Assembly: GCF_027489515.1 (NCBI RefSeq)
Contig: NZ_JAIXZS010000073.1
Coordinates: 1-64,000, forward strand
Length of the DNA: 64,000 nucleotides
Direction of reading: 5' to 3'
Origin: Novosphingobium sp.
GTDB taxonomy: Bacteria; Pseudomonadota; Alphaproteobacteria; Sphingomonadales; Sphingomonadaceae
Positions 8,290 through 16,310 of the stretch are shown here, one piece after another. The position numbers and the translations under genes are program-made. The notes beneath the pieces are model-generated. The model was given only the letters and a program-made list of their open reading frames with translations, did no database searches and had not been told where the DNA came from. Positions within the stretch are counted from its first letter, which is position 1; the number at the start of each line of letters is the position of its first letter.

Positions 8290-10043
8290 TCAGTGCGCTG
8301 AGGGGACCATCCCCTCCGCGCGCCGCAGCAAGTCTTCCGCCACCGCATCCCTCGGCCGGAGCCGCAGCGATTGCTCTGCTGCTGTCCGCGCGCCTGCCGC
8401 ATCACCCGATGCCAGCAGCGCCGCCGCGACATCGCGCCGCACCGGATACCAGAACGCCGGCGGGTCGGAAAACTGCATGAAATCCTTGGTTTCCTCGATA
8501 TCCGCCGCCGCCGTGAAGGCCTTCACCGCGTCCTTGGTGCGCCCTTCCGCCATGGCGATGCGGGTTCGAGCACCCCGCGCGTGATGCCCAGCATCTGTTC
8601 GGGCGCACGGTTGTCGCGGTGGATTTTGCCGTCCTTGCCCTTCTCGGCGACATGGTCCGGGATCGCTGCAAGCTCCGCCTTGGCTCCGGCGAGATCGCGC
8701 AGCCAGACCAAGGCCTCGCCGCGCGCATAGTGCCGCGCCGCCTTGAGGTAGGGCAGCTTTGGCTCGGCCAGCGCCAGCACCGCTGCGGGATCATCGAACC
8801 GCGCCATCGCGAAGTAGCCCGCTGCCGCCAGCATCTGCGAAAACGGCTCGGCCTTCTCGCGTTCGGCGGACCGTTCCACCAGCGGTCGGGCCAGATTGAG
8901 CGCAGTGCGCGAATCGCCCGCCATCATCGCCCCGCCGAGGCCGAAGATCACGTTGTGCGAATGGTAGGGCAGGTCCCACACGCCCTTGGGTTCGGGCAGG
9001 CCGAGCCGCCGGGCATTGGCCTTGCCGATCTCCACCGCGCGCCAGTTGGTATCGGCGGCATCCTGATAGCGCCCCACCCAGAAGAAGGTGTGGCTTGGCA
9101 TGTGGACAAGGTGGCTGGCATTTGGCGCAAGGTTCGCCAGCTTGTCGGCATAGCGCTCGGCCTTGGCCGGGTCGCCCGAAACTTCGGTGGCGTGGATGTA
9201 GAAATGGATCGCCGGGGTATGCTCGGGCGCGCGCTTGAGCACGGTTTCCAGCAGCGCAATCGCCGCGTCGATCGCTTTGTGGTCGAAATCGTCAGCATTC
9301 TCCACGAAGGAGGAGACCATGAGCGCATCCGCGGTCAGCACCGCGATCTCGTTGTCTGCGGGGTAGCGCGCCGCCAGCTTCTGCATCGCCGCGGCATAGG
9401 CCACATCGCGCGCGTGGACGTTCTTGCCCGACAAGTAGCGCAGGATCAGCGCGTCGATCAGATCCCGCTCGCGCGCGGTGCCGTTTGTCGCAGCCAGTGC
9501 CTTGGCCTTGCGCGCCATGATCAGCAGCGGCGCGCGTTCATCAGGCTCGCTGCCATAGTTGATCGTCGGACCGGACACGAGCGCCTCGCCCCACAGGCAC
9601 ATCGCGCAAGTCTGGTCGAGCCGCACCGCCTCGCCCATCGCGGCAATCGCCGCCTTGTGCGCAAAGGCCGCGCCCAGTTCGAGCCCGTTGGTAAAGAACG
9701 CCTGCGCCGCCGGGACCGTGGTGGTGATCGCAAAGCCGCCGTTGCCATACCCTGTCAGCAGTGTCGGCACTTTGGGGACGGCGTTGTCGTCATGCGAGGC
9801 ATGGTCCGCGTGGTCGCCATGGCCGGGCTGCGCCGCCTTGGCTGCGCCCTCCGCGGTCTGCGCCTCGCTCATCGGCTTGCCGGTGGAGGGCGCCTGCCTG
9901 TCGTGGCTGCCCATATCGTGGCCCGCTTGCGCCATCGCCGGCCCAGCCAGACCCAGCAGAAACGCACCGACGATCGAATGGACAACGGCCTTGCTAAACG
10001 ACTTGCCTCCCCTGCTGACACAAAGGCTGGCACGGGCGGCCAT
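8290..10043 (-). pseudogene. secreted TPR-type protein, split by a single-base frameshift
   Basis: The main frame runs from ATG 10043 with a signal-like segment (AFLLGLAGPAMAQ) and a CAMCLWGEALVSGP motif, then TPR-like helical repeats, to a stop at 8523. The conserved C-terminal part (AMAEGRTKDAVKAFTAAAD, PPAFWYPVRRDVAAALLASG) lies in a different frame at 8290-8558. The break maps to about 8561-8568: adding one base, GAA-GCC-CGC-ATC, would join GVLE to ARIAMAEGR. The paralogue at 32371-34161 has the corresponding domains in one uninterrupted frame, with a PPYWYYPVGQSLGAALLAAG block. The function is unknown; the protein is probably periplasmic. Either a true pseudogene or a sequencing error. 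Confidence 0.75.
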
Positions 10044-10055
10044 GTCTGGCAATCT

Positions 10056-10862
10056 TTAGCGCTGCGGCGCCGCCAACTTCTCTGCTTCGGCGATTGCGGC
10101 GCGGGTGATCGGCTCCATGATGGCATAGCCCTTGGCATTGGGATGGATGCCGTCAGGCGCCACGTCGGCGTTCATGCCGCCCTCTGCATTCACCAGCGCG
10201 CCATGATAATCGGCATAGACGGCGCCGCGCACCCGCGCGACCTCCCGCAGCCAGGCATTGAGCGCCACGACCTGCCTTGCCGGTGCCAGTGCCGGCTTCC
10301 ACGGAAACTTGGCTGCCGGCAGGATGCTTCCCAGCACCACGCCGATCCCGTTGGCGCGCGCAATGTCGACCATCGCCAGCACGTGATTCTGATACATCTC
10401 CGCGCTGTTCGGCCCGGTGTTGCCGGCGAGATCATTGGTGCCGATCATGATGTGCACCACGCGTGGGCGCAGCCGCACCACGTCCTGATAGAACCGCACG
10501 AGGATCTGCGGGCTCGTCTGTCCGCTGATCCCGCGCCCCACTGCGCCGCTCGCAAACAGCGCGGGCGCCAGCGGTACCCAGCCTTCTGTGATCGAATCGC
10601 CGATGAACACCACGCGCGGCCGCGCGGCGAGCTGCTTGTCCGCCTCGGCGTATTTGCATTCCCACGCCCAGTCGTTGGCCTTCACGTACGGATGGCCGAA
10701 CCACAGGCCGGTCTGGTCGGGGCAGGGCTTGTCCAGCATCCCGTCACCCGGTGCGGTGACGGGCGGGGAGGGCGGTGGGAAGCTGGGTGCCGGGGCAGTC
10801 TGCGCAAATGCAGGGCTTGCAAGCAATGCCAGCGCCGCGGCCATCGCCGCCTGCAACCGCAT
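10056..10862 (-). CDS. secreted SGNH/GDSL-type esterase or lipase
   Basis: A 268-residue SGNH-fold hydrolase. A signal peptide covers about residues 1-20 (AAMAAALALLASPAFAQ). The catalytic blocks are visible in order: block I FIGDSITEGW with the nucleophile Ser, block II GRGISGQTS, block III MIGTNDLAGN, and block V DGIHPNAKGY with the Asp and His. The family removes acyl or acetyl groups from lipids or glycans. The ATG at 10862 is chosen because the upstream part of the longer frame is a shadow of the spt gene; its stop overlaps this start (TGATG). Transcription is probably joined with spt and the acyl carrier protein gene, so a lipid-related substrate is plausible but not shown. Confidence 0.82.
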   Translation of the reverse strand: MRLQAAMAAALALLASPAFAQTAPAPSFPPPSPPVTAPGDGMLDKPCPDQTGLWFGHPYVKANDWAWECKYAEADKQLAARPRVVFIGDSITEGWVPLAPALFASGAVGRGISGQTSPQILVRFYQDVVRLRPRVVHIMIGTNDLAGNTGPNSAEMYQNHVLAMVDIARANGIGVVLGSILPAAKFPWKPALAPARQVVALNAWLREVARVRGAVYADYHGALVNAEGGMNADVAPDGIHPNAKGYAIMEPITRAAIAEAEKLAAPQR

Positions 10863-12091
10863 CAGATGATGCCCACGGCCTTGCCGGCGCGCTCGAACAT
10901 GCCGGTGATGATCCCCACCTGCTCGGCCGTATGCTCGGCGCAGAGCGAGCAGCGCAGCAGGGTCATGCCCGCCGGCGTTGCGGGCGGGCGGGCGAGGTTC
11001 ACGTAGAGCCCTTCGCGCAGCAGCGCTTCCCACATCATCGCGCCGCGCTCCAGATCGGGCATGATCACCGCAATGATCGCGCTCTGCGGCTCCGCAGTGC
11101 CCAGCTTGAAGCCAAGCTGCGTCAACGCGCCGTGCAGCGTGCGCGAGTTTTCCCAGAGGTGTGCCCGCTTGTTCCCCGCATGCATCAGCTTGCGGATCGA
11201 GGTCGCCGCGGTGGCCACCACGCTCGGCGGCAGGCTGGCGGTGAACACATAGGGCCGGCATACCAGCCGCATGATCTCGAACTTCGGGTGGTTCGAAACG
11301 CAGAAGCCGCCCACCGTGCCGACCGACTTGGAGAACGTGCCGATGACGAAGTCGACATCCTCCAGCACGCCCTGGTCCTCGGCCACGCCGCGCCCGTTGG
11401 GCCCGATGAAGCCCATCGAATGCGCTTCATCGACCAGCACCATCGCGCCGTTTTCCTTGGCGATGCGGATCATTTCCTTGAGCGGCGCGATATCGCCCAG
11501 CATCGAATAGACGCCTTCGAGCACGACCAGCTTGCCCGCGCCCTCGGGAATGCGCTTGAGGCGCTTTTCCATCGCCTCGATATCGTTGTGCTTGAAGGGC
11601 ACCACTTCGGCGTCACCCATCTTGCAGCCGTCCCAGATGGAGGCGTGGCTGTCGATGTCGAGCACGATGTAATCGCCCTTGCCGGCGATTGTGCTGATGA
11701 TGCCGAGGTTGGCCTGATAGCCGGTCGAGAACACCATGGCATGGTCCATGCCATAGAATTCCTTGAGCGCATCCTCCACCGCGCGGTGGCCCGCATAAGT
11801 GCCGTTGAGCACCCGGCTGCCGGTCGTGCCGCTGCCGAAATCATCGAGCGCCTGCTTGCCCGCCGCGATCACATCGGGATCGAAGGTCATGCCCATGTAG
11901 TTGTAGGTACCGAGCAGGATCGTCTCGCGTCCGCTGCAGATCGCGGTGGTGGGGGAGAGCACTTTCTCCATCACCAGACTGAACGGATCGGTCACGCCCG
12001 TTGCCAGCAGCGAACGGCGCGTTTCGATCAGGGGATCGAACTTCGAGAAAAGGTCGGTTGCCTGCATTTCAGGCGGCGTCATGTCGTTCAT
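10862..12091 (-). CDS. spt: serine palmitoyltransferase
   Basis: A 409-residue PLP enzyme of the alpha-oxoamine synthase family, which condenses serine with palmitoyl-CoA or acyl-ACP to 3-ketosphinganine, the first step of sphingolipid synthesis. Key residues are visible: the PLP-stacking His149 in DIDSHASIWDG, Asp221 and His224 in LVDEAHSMGF, and the Schiff-base Lys255 in GTFSKSVGTVGGF. The GTYNYMGM and GSGTTGSRVLNGT blocks match bacterial SPT better than ALA synthase or KBL. The acyl carrier protein gene ends 4 bases upstream, as in other sphingolipid-making alphaproteobacteria. This gene supports assignment to Sphingomonadales. Confidence 0.9.
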   Translation of the reverse strand: MNDMTPPEMQATDLFSKFDPLIETRRSLLATGVTDPFSLVMEKVLSPTTAICSGRETILLGTYNYMGMTFDPDVIAAGKQALDDFGSGTTGSRVLNGTYAGHRAVEDALKEFYGMDHAMVFSTGYQANLGIISTIAGKGDYIVLDIDSHASIWDGCKMGDAEVVPFKHNDIEAMEKRLKRIPEGAGKLVVLEGVYSMLGDIAPLKEMIRIAKENGAMVLVDEAHSMGFIGPNGRGVAEDQGVLEDVDFVIGTFSKSVGTVGGFCVSNHPKFEIMRLVCRPYVFTASLPPSVVATAATSIRKLMHAGNKRAHLWENSRTLHGALTQLGFKLGTAEPQSAIIAVIMPDLERGAMMWEALLREGLYVNLARPPATPAGMTLLRCSLCAEHTAEQVGIITGMFERAGKAVGII

Positions 12092-12095
12092 TGGG

Positions 12096-12335
12096 TCAGC
12101 CCTGCAGCGTGGTCACGGCATCGATCAGCTGGCCATAGGTTTCGATTTCGGCCTGCTGATTCATGCTGATGATGATGTCGAACTCGTCCTCGATCGCGGC
12201 CACGAAGTCCATCACGGTGAGGCTGTCCCACTCGAGGTCCCCGGCAAACGAAGTGGCTTCGGTGATGGCGATCCCGTTCTTGTTGAACGGTTCGATCACT
12301 TCGGCAATGCGGGCGGCGATAGTGGCGCGATCCAT
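12096..12335 (-). CDS. acpR: acyl carrier protein of the sphingolipid pathway
   Basis: A 79-residue acyl carrier protein. The phosphopantetheine attachment Ser38 is in GDLEWDSLTVMDFV, slightly different from the DSLD of FabF-pathway ACP. The C terminus is acidic and helical (VAAIEDEFDIIISM). The start at 12335 is preceded by a GGAGAA ribosome site; the longer frame to 12401 is not needed. Its position 4 bases before spt suggests that it carries the acyl chain for 3-ketosphinganine formation, as reported for the SPT-linked ACP in Caulobacter and sphingomonads. The gene symbol follows that usage. Confidence 0.85.
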   Translation of the reverse strand: MDRATIAARIAEVIEPFNKNGIAITEATSFAGDLEWDSLTVMDFVAAIEDEFDIIISMNQQAEIETYGQLIDAVTTLQG

Positions 12336-12382
12336 GTTTCGTATTCTCCGGCTTTGAGGCGCCTCTGCCCCAAGAATAAGGC

Positions 12383-12412
12383 TGAAAAGCGGCCAGCGCA
12401 CCCGCTTGTCAA
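12383..12412 (-). promoter_or_regulatory. possible promoter of the acpR-spt operon
   Basis: A perfect TTGACA is present on the minus strand at 12412-12407, followed after 18 bases by TTTTCA, a weak -10. It is 48 bases before the acpR start. Confidence 0.35.
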
Positions 12413-12480
12413 GCGCTCCGGCCTTGTGGCATCCCCGGATATCTCGCCCATGCGGGCAGAGCGAGCGTGGGAGAGTGCCC

Positions 12481-13053
12481 TTGGCCGAGCAGACACCGCC
12501 AGTAGAGCCGCCAAAGCCGACGCCCTCTCCCCTCTCGCCGTCGGGCTATTCCAACCATGCGATCCATCTGGTCCGCACCGCGCAGGGCATCAATCTCACG
12601 CTCAGCCAGATGGCCGATTCCAAGGCGTCGATCCTGATGGGTGCGACCTTCGTGGTCTTCACCATCACCATGGGGCAGGCCAAGAACGGCCACCTCCCCG
12701 CCTCGTTGCTCGTCCTTGCCGCCTTCGCCTTCGCGTCGGCAATGTGCGCGGTGACAGCGGTTCTGCCCTCGATCGGCGGGCCCTCGCGCTCGGCCGCGCC
12801 GCAGCGCCCCAACAAGCTGTTCTTCGGCACGTTCACGGCGATGGACGAGGACGAATGGACCGAAAGCGTGCTGGCCGACCTGCGCGCCGACGAGACGGTG
12901 TTCCGCACCATGCTTCACGACATGTACCAGAACGGCCAGGTCCTCCAGCACAAGAAATACCGCTTCCTCGGTTATGCCTATCGCCTGTTCATGGCGGGTC
13001 TGACGCTGACGGTGCTGGTGTTCATCGCCGAATACATGATGGCGCGGGGATAG
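12481..13053 (+). CDS. Pycsar-effector-like two-helix membrane protein (DUF5706 type)
   Basis: About 190 residues. After a Pro-rich leader comes NHAIHLVRTAQGINLTLSQM and MADSKASILMGATFVVFT, the conserved helix plus first membrane segment of the PycTM/DUF5706 family, then a second helix (LVLAAFAFASAMCAVTAVLP). A cytosolic block follows (FFGTFTAMDEDEWTESVLAD, KYRFLGYAYRLF) and a final helix near the C terminus. In Pycsar defence such proteins permeabilise the membrane when cCMP or cUMP binds, but here no cyclase gene is adjacent, so a defence role is not supported. Start: TTG 12481 is spaced 7 bases after GGGAG; GTG 12475 and ATG 12406 are alternatives. It is divergent from acpR. Confidence 0.65.
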   Translation: MAEQTPPVEPPKPTPSPLSPSGYSNHAIHLVRTAQGINLTLSQMADSKASILMGATFVVFTITMGQAKNGHLPASLLVLAAFAFASAMCAVTAVLPSIGGPSRSAAPQRPNKLFFGTFTAMDEDEWTESVLADLRADETVFRTMLHDMYQNGQVLQHKKYRFLGYAYRLFMAGLTLTVLVFIAEYMMARG

Positions 13054-13149
13054 CCCCGGTCCTTTGCAACAAACCGGCGCCCGGTGCGTTTGGCCTCGTA
13101 AGGTGCGGCGCAGCCCCTTGCCGCGCCGGCCCCGAGCGAAGGACCCAAC

Positions 13150-13680
13150 ATGCCCCCCAAACCCAAAGACGCCGTCACCATGCTCAAGGCCGAGCACCGC
13201 GCAGTCGAAGATCTGTTCGAAGCCTTCGAGGTCGCGAAGACCAAGCCCAAGCAGAAGACGCTCGCCATGCAGATCTGCGCCGAACTGATCATCCACGCGA
13301 CGATCGAGGAAGAAATCTTCTACCCCGCGCTGCGCGGCAAGATCGACGATGACACCCTCGATGAAGCCTATGTCGAGCACGACGGCGCGAAGCTCATGAT
13401 CAGCCAGCTCATGGCCGGCCAGCCTGACGAGGCCTTCTTCGCGGCCAAGGTCACCGTGCTCTCCGAAGAGATCAAGCATCACGTCAAGGAAGAGGAAATG
13501 TCGCGCGAGGGCATGTTCGCGCAGGCTGCCGCTGCTGATGTCGATCTCGTCGCGCTGGCCGAGCAGATGGCCGCCCGCCGTGCCGAGCTCGAAGCGATGA
13601 TCAAGGCGCAAGGCCTGCCCACGCCGGTCTCGCGCACGCTCTCCCCGCCGGAACTTACCATCGGCGAACCTGTCGCCTGA
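13150..13680 (+). CDS. hemerythrin HHE cation-binding domain protein
   Basis: A 176-residue protein with the iron-ligand pattern of an HHE hemerythrin domain in four helices: LKAEHRAVEDLFEAFE, LIIHATIEEEIFYPAL, YVEHDGAKLMI and IKHHVKEEEM. These His and Glu residues form a di-iron site that binds oxygen or NO or serves in stress sensing. The final 40 residues are helical and then proline-rich (LPTPVSRTLSPPELT). An AAGGA ribosome site precedes ATG 13150. It stands alone between the DUF5706-type gene and convergent divK. Confidence 0.88.
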   Translation: MPPKPKDAVTMLKAEHRAVEDLFEAFEVAKTKPKQKTLAMQICAELIIHATIEEEIFYPALRGKIDDDTLDEAYVEHDGAKLMISQLMAGQPDEAFFAAKVTVLSEEIKHHVKEEEMSREGMFAQAAAADVDLVALAEQMAARRAELEAMIKAQGLPTPVSRTLSPPELTIGEPVA

Positions 13681-13690
13681 TCGGGCGCAC

Positions 13691-13720
13691 CGCCGGTCCG
13701 GATTGCGATCCGGGCCGGCG
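13691..13720. terminator. strong hairpin between convergent genes
   Basis: A 13-bp stem, CGCCGGTCCGGAT with ATCCGGGCCGGCG (one G-T pair), closes a TGCG loop. It lies between the ends of the hemerythrin and divK genes and could stop transcription from both sides. There is no T-run, so it may work through the stable stem alone or with a factor. Confidence 0.6.
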
Positions 13721-13731
13721 CGTCTGCCGCT

Positions 13732-14094
13732 TCAAACCAGCGCCTTTACCGCCATCATGAATGGCCCGATCGAGACCGGCTTGGCGAGATACCCTTCCGC
13801 GCCCGCCTCGCGGATGCGCTCCTCGTCGCCCTTGCCGGCATAGGCGGTCACTGCCAGCACCGGGATCGGCCTCAGTTCGGGATCGCCCTTGAGGGCTTCG
13901 ATCAATTCCAGCCCGGAAATGTTGGGCAGCTGGATATCCATGATGATCAGATTGGGCACGAATTCCCTTGCGCGGACAAGCACATCACGCCCATCCGCCA
14001 GTGGCTCGACGGCAAACCCGCCTGCCTTCAGCACATCGCAGAACAGCTTACGGTTGAGGTCGTTGTCCTCGACAACCAGTATTCTTTTTGCCAC
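13732..14094 (-). CDS. divK: single-domain response regulator, DivK type
   Basis: A 120-residue CheY-like receiver with no output domain. The acidic pocket is VVEDNDLNRKL, the phosphorylation Asp is in LIIMDIQLPNISG (about residue 53), the switch Thr is in AVTAYAG, and the conserved Lys is in YLAKPVSI. The N-terminal KRILVVEDNDLNRKLF and the IQLPNISGLEL blocks are DivK signatures. DivK relays phosphate between PleC/DivJ and DivL-CckA-CtrA in the alphaproteobacterial cell cycle. No pleD follows here. The DUF3572 gene is divergent, with its start 32 bases away. Confidence 0.85.
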   Translation of the reverse strand: MAKRILVVEDNDLNRKLFCDVLKAGGFAVEPLADGRDVLVRAREFVPNLIIMDIQLPNISGLELIEALKGDPELRPIPVLAVTAYAGKGDEERIREAGAEGYLAKPVSIGPFMMAVKALV

Positions 14095-14125
14095 TGAGCC
14101 CCGATATCCTCATGCCCCGCTCCAG

Positions 14126-14428
14126 ATGCTTGCCTACTCACCCCGGAAGGCCCTGACAATCGCCCGCGCATCCGCCTCTCCCGTTGATCCTGCCGCCACC
14201 GCGCTGCAGGCACTCGGCTGGGTTCTGGGCGACGCGCCGCGTGCGGAGCGGTTCCTTTCGCTCACCGGCCTCACGCCGGATGAGCTGCGCGCCGGGCTTG
14301 GCGATCCGGCAGTGCAGGGCGCTGTGCTCGAGTTTCTTTGCGGGCATGAGGCGGATCTGATTACGGCGGCAGACGCGCTGGGCATGGCCCCGGCCGATCT
14401 GGCTGCGGCCCGGGAGAGACTTGCATGA
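14126..14428 (+). CDS. DUF3572 family protein
   Basis: A 100-residue protein with the pattern ATALQALGWVLGDAPRAERF, LTGLTPDELRAGLGDPA and VLEFLCGHEADL, which is the DUF3572 family found beside divK in many alphaproteobacteria. It is helical, without a signal peptide or known catalytic residues. The stop overlaps the next ATG (ATGA), so it is co-translated with the HAD hydrolase. The function is unknown. The repeated linkage with divK hints at a growth or cell-cycle role but proves none. Confidence 0.75.
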   Translation: MLAYSPRKALTIARASASPVDPAATALQALGWVLGDAPRAERFLSLTGLTPDELRAGLGDPAVQGAVLEFLCGHEADLITAADALGMAPADLAAARERLA

Positions 14429-15045
14429 CGAAACCGCTGGTGATCAGCGATTGCGATGAAGTGCTGCTGCACATGATCGTGCCCTACAAGGATTGGCTGG
14501 GCGAGCAGCACGGCATCGATTTCGTGATGGAAGACAGCGATTTCAGCAAGGCCATGCGCTACGCCGGAACCGGCGATCCCGTCCCTGGCCCTGAGATCTG
14601 GCGCCTGCTCGGCCTGTTCTTCGATACCGAGATGCACCGCCAGCCGGCGATTGCCGGCGCGGTTGAAGGCATCAACGCGCTCGCACAGCATGCCGATGTG
14701 GTCATCCTCACCAATCTCAACGATGAGCGGCGCGAGGCCCGCGCCCGCCAGCTCCACGACGTCGGCATCAAGGCGCGCGTGTTTACCAATCAGGGGCCGA
14801 AGGGGCCCGCGCTCAAGGCGATCCTCGATGAATATCAGCCGAGCCGCGCGGTGTTCATCGATGATCTGCCGCAGCACCACGGCTCGGTGATGGAGATTGC
14901 CCCCCATGTCAGCCGCCTCCACCTCTGCGGCGAGCCGATGATCGCGCGCCATATCGATTGCGCGCACGAAAAGGGCCATGCTCATGCCCGCATCGACGAG
15001 TGGGAGCGTGCGCTGCCCTGGCTTATGGACCGCATCGCTGTTTGA
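14425..15045 (+). CDS. HAD-superfamily hydrolase
   Basis: A 206-residue protein. The N-terminal VISDCDEVLLHM corresponds to HAD motif I (DxD with nucleophile Asp9). ADVVILTNLND carries the motif II Thr, GPKGPALKAIL the motif III Lys, and RAVFIDDLPQHHGSV the motif IV acidic pair. The cap between residues 20 and 80 is helical. HAD enzymes cleave phosphate esters; the substrate is unknown. The His-rich end (CAHEKGHAHARIDEW) is unusual and could bind metal. The start is spaced 8 bases after GGGAGAG and overlaps DUF3572. Confidence 0.8.
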   Translation: MTKPLVISDCDEVLLHMIVPYKDWLGEQHGIDFVMEDSDFSKAMRYAGTGDPVPGPEIWRLLGLFFDTEMHRQPAIAGAVEGINALAQHADVVILTNLNDERREARARQLHDVGIKARVFTNQGPKGPALKAILDEYQPSRAVFIDDLPQHHGSVMEIAPHVSRLHLCGEPMIARHIDCAHEKGHAHARIDEWERALPWLMDRIAV

Positions 15046-15064
15046 GGACTCTGGGGAGTGAACG

Positions 15065-15532
15065 ATGACTTATAACGCCGCCGCCAAGCTTGCCGAACTC
15101 GGGCTCACGCTGCCTGCGCCCGCAGCACCGGTCGCTGCCTATGTCCCCACGGTCGAGGCCGGCGGCTTCCTCTATGTCTCAGGCCAGGTTTCGTTCGTCG
15201 ATGGCGTGCTGGTCAAGGGCCGGCTCGGAGAGAATGTCAGCCTCGAGGAAGGCATGATTGCCGCACGCGGCTGCGGCCTGATGCTGCTCGCGCAGGCCGA
15301 GGCAGCCTTGGGCTCGCTCGACCGTATCGCCCGCGTGGTCAAGCTCGGGGCCTTCATTGCCTCGACGCCAGACTTCACCGATCAGCCCAAGGTCGCCAAT
15401 GGCGCCTCGGAACTCATGGTCGCGGTGTTTGGCGAGGCCGGCAAGCATAGCCGCAGCGCGGTCGGCGTGCCTGTTCTTCCCCTTGGCTGCGCAGTGGAAA
15501 TCGATGCTGTATTTGCTCTCCATCCTGCTTGA
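15065..15532 (+). CDS. RidA family protein (reactive imine deaminase)
   Basis: A 155-residue YjgF/YER057c/UK114 protein. The blocks AYVPTVEAGGFLYVSGQVSF, ARGCGLMLLAQAEAALGSLD and VVKLGAFIAS match the family. The C-terminal HSRSAVGVPVLPLGCAVEIDA contains the Arg (R-S-A-V-G) that binds the carboxylate of the imine substrate in active RidA. RidA hydrolyses 2-aminoacrylate and related imines released by PLP enzymes. It begins 19 bases after the HAD gene and overlaps the GDPD gene by 29 bases. Confidence 0.85.
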   Translation: MTYNAAAKLAELGLTLPAPAAPVAAYVPTVEAGGFLYVSGQVSFVDGVLVKGRLGENVSLEEGMIAARGCGLMLLAQAEAALGSLDRIARVVKLGAFIASTPDFTDQPKVANGASELMVAVFGEAGKHSRSAVGVPVLPLGCAVEIDAVFALHPA

Positions 15533-16310
15533 TCGCCTGCTGGCACCGCCCCCGCAGGCCGACAAGGTGGCCTGGCTCAAGGGCGTGACCTATGCGCACC
15601 GCGGGCTCCACGGTCCCGGGCCAGATGACGTCTATCGGCCGGAGAACGCGCTCTCGGCCTTCGCCGCCGCGATCGAGGCCGGGCTCGGCATCGAATGCGA
15701 TGTCCAGCGCAGCAGCGACGGCCAGGCCATGGTCTTCCACGATTGGGAGCTCGACCGGCTGACCGCCGAGACCGGCCTCGTGATCGAACGCAGCGCCACC
15801 AAGCTCGGCCAGATCAAGATCATCGGCAACGACGAAGACACGATCCCCAGCTTGCGCCAGCTGCTTGATCTCGTTGCGGGCCGCGTGCCGCTGCTGATCG
15901 AGGTCAAGACCCGGCCCTCCACCCGCATCCCCGCGATCTGCCTTGCCGTGCGCCGCATGCTCGAAGGTTATCGCGGCCCGGTCGCGGTGATGAGCTTCGA
16001 TCCGCGCGTCTCCCGCTGGTTTGCGCGCCATTCCAGCCACGTCGTGCGCGGGTTGGTGATGATGGAAGAAGGCAGCCGCACGCTCTTCGCCCGCACTCGC
16101 CGCCACATCATGCTGTGGCGCGCGCAGCCCGATTTCCTCGCCTACGATATCACCGACATGCCCAGCCGGTTCGCTGGCGCGCAGCAGCGACGCGGATTTC
16201 CGGTGCTGACCTGGACGGTGAACACGCCCGAACTCCTCGAGCGTGCGCTCAAGCACGGCGATGGCCCGATCGCGGAAGGAGCGGGGGTCCCGAAAGCGCC
16301 CCGCTCGTGA
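15504..16310 (+). CDS. ugpQ: glycerophosphodiester phosphodiesterase
   Basis: A 268-residue GDPD TIM-barrel. The catalytic His pair is in YAHRGLHG and MVFHDWEL, with metal-binding Glu/Asp in ENALSAF and GIECDVQRSSDG and the later Glu in LLIEVKTRPS. There is no signal peptide, so it acts in the cytosol, cleaving glycerophosphodiesters to glycerol-3-phosphate and an alcohol. The chosen ATG overlaps ridA; its stop overlaps the next GTG by 4 bases. The assigned symbol is by family similarity only. Confidence 0.82.
   Translation: MLYLLSILLDRLLAPPPQADKVAWLKGVTYAHRGLHGPGPDDVYRPENALSAFAAAIEAGLGIECDVQRSSDGQAMVFHDWELDRLTAETGLVIERSATKLGQIKIIGNDEDTIPSLRQLLDLVAGRVPLLIEVKTRPSTRIPAICLAVRRMLEGYRGPVAVMSFDPRVSRWFARHSSHVVRGLVMMEEGSRTLFARTRRHIMLWRAQPDFLAYDITDMPSRFAGAQQRRGFPVLTWTVNTPELLERALKHGDGPIAEGAGVPKAPRS

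Noticed and set aside
8619..11006. A 795-codon plus-strand frame across the TPR, SGNH and spt genes
   Set aside because: It lies antisense to three recognisable genes and its product is Arg/His-rich and matches no family.
10862..12091. Naming the PLP enzyme 5-aminolevulinate synthase or KBL
   Set aside because: The linked acyl carrier protein and the GTYNYMGM and GTFSKSVGTVGGF blocks fit bacterial serine palmitoyltransferase better.
12481..13053. Calling a complete Pycsar antiphage system
   Set aside because: Only an effector-like protein is present; no cyclase gene lies nearby, so a defence system is not supported.
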